NCBI GenBank assembly: GCA_012727415.1
Contig: JAAYHI010000161.1
Span: 1-7,955 of the forward strand
Source of the DNA: Bacillota bacterium
GTDB lineage: Bacteria > Bacillota > Proteinivoracia > UBA4975
DNA: 7,955 nucleotides
Reading direction: 5' to 3'
This document shows, piece after piece, positions 5,489 to 7,955 of this stretch. A program made the position numbers and the translations under genes. Within the stretch, counting starts at the first letter, position 1. Every line of letters begins with the position of its first letter. The notes beneath the pieces were generated by a model, which saw only the letters and a program-made list of their open reading frames with translations, did not search any database and had not been told where the DNA came from.

Positions 5489-7360
5489 CTACTTCATTAT
5501 CTGGCACACTTTATTTGTATAGTCCACAGGGTCTTCGACAGGCAGCCCCTCAATAAGCAAGGCCTGATTATAAAGGAGCTCTGTGAAAAGCTTGAACTTC
5601 TCTGTATCCTGCTCATGGGCATTTTCCAAGGCACGATAGACATCATGTCCGGTATTTATTTCCAGGATCTTCTCGGCCTTGAAGCCCGGAGCGTTGGGCA
5701 TTGCATTGAGGGTTTTTTCCATGTCGATGGACAATTCCCCGGCGTTAGCCAGGCACACAGGGTGAGTCTTCAGGCGTTTGGAAGCCCGCACTTCCTTGAC
5801 CTTATCTCCCAGGATTTCCTTCATGGCTGTGAAAATTTCACTTCCCGTCTCGTCGGGCTCAGTGTCTTTTTCCTCTAATCCCAGATCGCCGCTGGATACT
5901 GACTTAAACTCCTTCTCCTTGTATGCACCCAATATCTTAAGGGCAAATTCATCTACATCCTCTGTGAGGAAGAGAATATCATAGCCCTTGTCCCGGACAA
6001 ATTCTGTCTGAGGTTGCTTATCCAGCTTTTCCACCGTCTCCCCGGCGGCGTAATAAATATACTTCTGGTCCTCTGGCATAGCAGCACAATATTCCTCCAG
6101 GGTGACCATTTTCTTTTCCTTGGAAGAATAGAACAGCAGGAGATCCTCAAGCACATCTTTATTGCGGCCAAATTCAGCATATACACTGTACTTCAGCTGG
6201 CGGCCGAAGGCTGTAAAAAACTTTTCGTACTTTTCTCTGTCCTCATTCAGGAGTTCCAGCAATGCATTCTTGATCTTACCCTGGATGTTCTTGGCAATGA
6301 GCTTGAGTTGCCTGTCATGCTGAAGCATTTCCCTGGAAATGTTCAAAGACAGGTCATCGGATTCAACCATGCCCTTGACGAAGCTGAAGTAATCAGGCAA
6401 GAGTTCTGGGCACTTATTCATGATGAGAACGCCGTTGGAATACAGCTCCAGACCCTTTTCATAATCCGGGCTGTAATAGTCATAGGGGATTGTGGCGGGG
6501 ATGTACAATATGGCGTTATAACTGACCATGCCCTCAGCACTGGTGTGTACATATTTCAAAGGCTTATCAAAGCCGTAACGCTTTTCAGTATAAAAATTCT
6601 CGTAGTCCTGAGGCGTCAGTTCATTCTTGTTCTTCTTCCAAATGGGGACCATGCTGTTGACAATCTCTTCTGCGGTATACTCCTCGTACTCGCTGTCGCT
6701 GCCTTCCTTAAGCCTCGACCTGGTCACATCCATTTTTATCGGATGGCGGATAAAATCGGAGTACTTCTTGATAATCTCCCGTAACCTGTACTCTTCCAGA
6801 AACTCATCGTAATTTTCGTCCTCAGTGCTTTCCTTTATCTTGAGGATGACATCAGTACCTGTCGACTCCTTTTCCCAGGGCTGGATTGTATAGCCTTCGA
6901 CACCCCTGGATTCCCATTTGTAGGCCTGGTCCTCATTAAAAGCCTTGCTGATAACTGTAACTACATCGGCCACCATAAAGGCCGAATAAAAACCCACTCC
7001 AAACTGGCCGATGATTTCATGGCCCTCCTGGCTCTGAATTTCTTGCTTAAAGGCAGAAGAGCCGCTTTGGGCAATGGTGCCGAGGTTACCCTCCAGTTCT
7101 TCCCGAGTCATGCCAATGCCGGTATCAGAGACGGTCAACAATCTCTTTTCCTTATCCGCACTGATGCGTATATAGTAATCATCCTTGCAAAACTGAATTG
7201 TATCATCAGTTAATGCCTTGTAATAGATTTTGTCCACTGCATCACTGGCATTGGATATAAGTTCCCGCAAAAAGATTTCTTTATGGGTGTAGATTGAGTT
7301 GATCATCAGATCCAGTAACCTTTTCGACTCAGTCTGAAATTCCTTCAGTTCCAAAGACAT
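5489..7360 (-). CDS. htpG: HtpG, bacterial Hsp90 ATP-dependent chaperone
   Basis: The 623-residue product matches the full length of bacterial Hsp90 (E. coli HtpG has 624). It is a cytoplasmic homodimeric chaperone that remodels client proteins by ATP hydrolysis. The N-terminal GHKL ATPase domain shows LRELISNASDA (catalytic Glu33, Mg-binding Asn37), DTGIGM at 79-84, GTIAQSG at 94-100 and the lid-region GQFGVGFYSAF at 118-128. The middle domain has NISREMLQ with the ATP-contacting Arg343. The C-terminal dimerisation domain is present and, as expected in bacteria, ends without the eukaryotic MEEVD tail. The ATG at 7360 is preceded by GGAAGGAGA. The gene is transcribed alone from the promoter at 7408-7437, with a perfect CIRCE operator in its leader. 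No key residue is missing and no frameshift is apparent. Confidence 0.98.
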   Translation of the reverse strand: MSLELKEFQTESKRLLDLMINSIYTHKEIFLRELISNASDAVDKIYYKALTDDTIQFCKDDYYIRISADKEKRLLTVSDTGIGMTREELEGNLGTIAQSGSSAFKQEIQSQEGHEIIGQFGVGFYSAFMVADVVTVISKAFNEDQAYKWESRGVEGYTIQPWEKESTGTDVILKIKESTEDENYDEFLEEYRLREIIKKYSDFIRHPIKMDVTRSRLKEGSDSEYEEYTAEEIVNSMVPIWKKNKNELTPQDYENFYTEKRYGFDKPLKYVHTSAEGMVSYNAILYIPATIPYDYYSPDYEKGLELYSNGVLIMNKCPELLPDYFSFVKGMVESDDLSLNISREMLQHDRQLKLIAKNIQGKIKNALLELLNEDREKYEKFFTAFGRQLKYSVYAEFGRNKDVLEDLLLFYSSKEKKMVTLEEYCAAMPEDQKYIYYAAGETVEKLDKQPQTEFVRDKGYDILFLTEDVDEFALKILGAYKEKEFKSVSSGDLGLEEKDTEPDETGSEIFTAMKEILGDKVKEVRASKRLKTHPVCLANAGELSIDMEKTLNAMPNAPGFKAEKILEINTGHDVYRALENAHEQDTEKFKLFTELLYNQALLIEGLPVEDPVDYTNKVCQIMK

Positions 7361-7376
7361 TCTCCTTCCTGCACAT

Positions 7377-7403
7377 TTAGCACTCTCCCCTGGCGAGTGC
7401 TAA
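7377..7403. promoter_or_regulatory. CIRCE operator (HrcA binding site) in the htpG leader
   Basis: TTAGCACTC (7377-7385), a nine-base spacer and GAGTGCTAA (7395-7403) form the exact 9-9-9 consensus inverted repeat of CIRCE, with no mismatch in either arm. It lies 16 bases before the htpG ATG and immediately downstream of the -10 box, so it covers the expected transcription start and first transcribed bases. HrcA is the repressor known to bind CIRCE; binding here should block htpG transcription until heat or unfolded protein titrates GroEL and inactivates HrcA. The hrcA gene is not in the window. Confidence 0.96.
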
Positions 7404-7407
7404 TAAT

Positions 7408-7437
7408 TATATATCAAATGGAACGCCCTATTGTCAA
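7408..7437 (-). promoter_or_regulatory. SigA-type promoter of htpG
   Basis: On the minus strand, TTGACA (7437-7432) is followed after 18 bases by TATATA (7413-7408), preceded by TGa (7416-7414), an extended -10. A TATAAT overlaps at 7411-7406, but its spacer would be 20 bases. The start of transcription would fall at about 7401, inside the CIRCE operator. No SigB- or SigH-like heat-shock promoter was recognised. Confidence 0.82.
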
Positions 7438-7439
7438 CG

Positions 7440-7494
7440 GGAAGCACCGGGACGGTTCTGCTGCTTCCTTCCCCGGTTCATACCCTGCAGAACC
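7440..7494. repeat. Compact element of overlapping inverted repeats, possibly REP-like
   Basis: GGAAGCA (7440-7446) pairs with TGCTTCC (7462-7468) around a 15-base loop holding the core GGGACGGTTCT (7449-7459). The loop segment GGTTCTGC (7454-7461) is also the perfect complement of GCAGAACC (7487-7494). A further alternative, ACCGGG (7446-7451) with CCCGGT (7472-7477), competes with these. From memory, a GGGACGGTTC core flanked by a short inverted repeat recurs in dispersed palindromes of many clostridial genomes, some linked to REP-associated transposases. Whether this copy is one of them cannot be told from a single example here. Confidence 0.45.
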
Positions 7495-7501
7495 AACAAA
7501 T

Positions 7502-7528
7502 AAAAAACCGGAGGACATCCGGTTTTTT
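7502..7528. terminator. Bidirectional terminator at the 3' end of the YVTN propeller gene
   Basis: CCGGA (7508-7512) pairs with TCCGG (7518-7522) around loop GGACA. Six A residues (7502-7507) and six T residues (7523-7528) extend the stem and supply a U-tract in either direction. The TAA stop of the minus-strand gene (7529-7527) overlaps the tract, the same arrangement as at 1495-1528. Confidence 0.88.
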
Positions 7529-7955
7529 ACTTGAGCGGTATTGGGGCAATGGCCACACCCGCCGGGGCAAACCCTACTGTTATTTCAGCGAAGACGGCAT
7601 CATCATTGACATCAATGACAGAGACAAAGGTTTCGTCAAAATTGGCCACATAGGCTTTGGCTCCGTCGGCAGTAATGGCCACTGCCACAGGGTTTACACC
7701 TATGCCATCTGTAATGGTAGTAAGAACTGCATCCGAATTGACGTCGATAACCGAGACTGATTGGGCATTAAAGTTGGTGACGTAGGCCTTTTGGCCATCG
7801 GGGGTAAAGCCTACTCCAAAGGGCCCGTTCTCCACAAGGATAGCGCCGACAGCTGTATTTGTGGCCACATCAATTACCGACACAGAAAACTCATCAAAGT
7901 TGGTAACATAAGCTTTGCTGCCATCAAAGGTAAAAGCTACCCCCACTGGATTATC
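7527..7955 (-). CDS. YVTN-family beta-propeller repeat protein (C-terminal part, runs off the window)
   Basis: The reading frame is open to the right edge (DNPVGVAF...), so the true start lies outside and the visible 142 residues are the C-terminus. An internal GTG at 7946 should not be taken as the start. The sequence is built of about 42-residue repeats, each with the order GVAFTxDGxKAYVTNFxxxxVSVIDVxxxxV, the hallmark of YVTN propeller repeats as found in archaeal surface-layer-type proteins and bacterial cell-surface or secreted proteins. Three repeats are complete, then a short GVAIAPIPLK tail closes the protein, probably supplying the last strand to close the ring. Function is probably binding or scaffolding at the cell surface; no catalytic motif is visible. 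A signal peptide or anchor, if any, would be in the missing N-terminus. The gene ends at a bidirectional terminator. Confidence 0.88.
   Translation of the reverse strand, partial: DNPVGVAFTFDGSKAYVTNFDEFSVSVIDVATNTAVGAILVENGPFGVGFTPDGQKAYVTNFNAQSVSVIDVNSDAVLTTITDGIGVNPVAVAITADGAKAYVANFDETFVSVIDVNDDAVFAEITVGFAPAGVAIAPIPLK
7560..7943 (-). repeat. Tandem YVTN coding repeats (three units of 42, 44 and 42 codons)
   Basis: Units on the minus strand span 7943-7818, 7817-7686 and 7685-7560. Each contains KAYVTNF or KAYVANF followed by VSVIDV. The middle unit has two extra residues (TDGIGVNPV) in the loop before the next blade. Conservation is visible at DNA level around the AYVTNF segment, while the loops have diverged. 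Confidence 0.85.

Noticed and set aside
6014..6784. Long open frame of 256 codons on the plus strand within htpG
   Set aside because: It lies wholly antisense to the highly conserved htpG coding sequence, matches no known family, and has no evident ribosome binding site; it is a by-product of the codon use of htpG.

Overview
The window looks like part of a chromosome from a Gram-positive, Clostridia-like Firmicute of intermediate GC content. The reasons are strong AGGAGG-type ribosome binding sites, TTG and GTG starts beside good sites, near-consensus SigA promoters (some with extended -10 TGn), several lipoprotein signal peptides, and a perfect CIRCE operator (the HrcA heat-shock site). The species cannot be named from the sequence.

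Layout, left to right. (1) 89-1528: an extended -10 promoter and a plus-strand gene for a lipoprotein with TolB/PD40-like beta-propeller motifs. (2) 1495-2303: a bidirectional terminator shared with a convergent minus-strand gene for a second lipoprotein, which carries an acidic NGEDP tandem-repeat linker. (3) 2422-4667, minus strand: a MarR-family regulator and a one-polypeptide ABC exporter half-transporter, overlapping by one base and driven by a near-consensus promoter. The NGEDP lipoprotein follows on the same strand 118 bases later with no convincing terminator between, so it may be co-transcribed. (4) 4705-5469: a divergent promoter, a third, monocistronic lipoprotein of unknown function, and its terminator. 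(5) 5489-7437, minus strand: htpG (bacterial Hsp90), with its own promoter and a perfect CIRCE element between that promoter and the start codon. (6) 7440-7494: a compact set of overlapping inverted repeats. (7) 7502-7955: a bidirectional terminator and the 3' end of a minus-strand YVTN beta-propeller gene that runs off the right edge.

The genes do not form one pathway. The themes are cell-envelope proteins (three lipoproteins and a YVTN propeller), a probable self-regulated efflux unit (MarR plus ABC exporter), and a heat-shock chaperone. The most notable observation is the CIRCE operator in front of htpG: in the standard Bacillus subtilis scheme CIRCE controls groESL and the dnaK operon, whereas htpG is HrcA-independent. 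I found no CRISPR array, tRNA, rRNA or recognisable transposase gene, and no convincing novel defence or mobile system.
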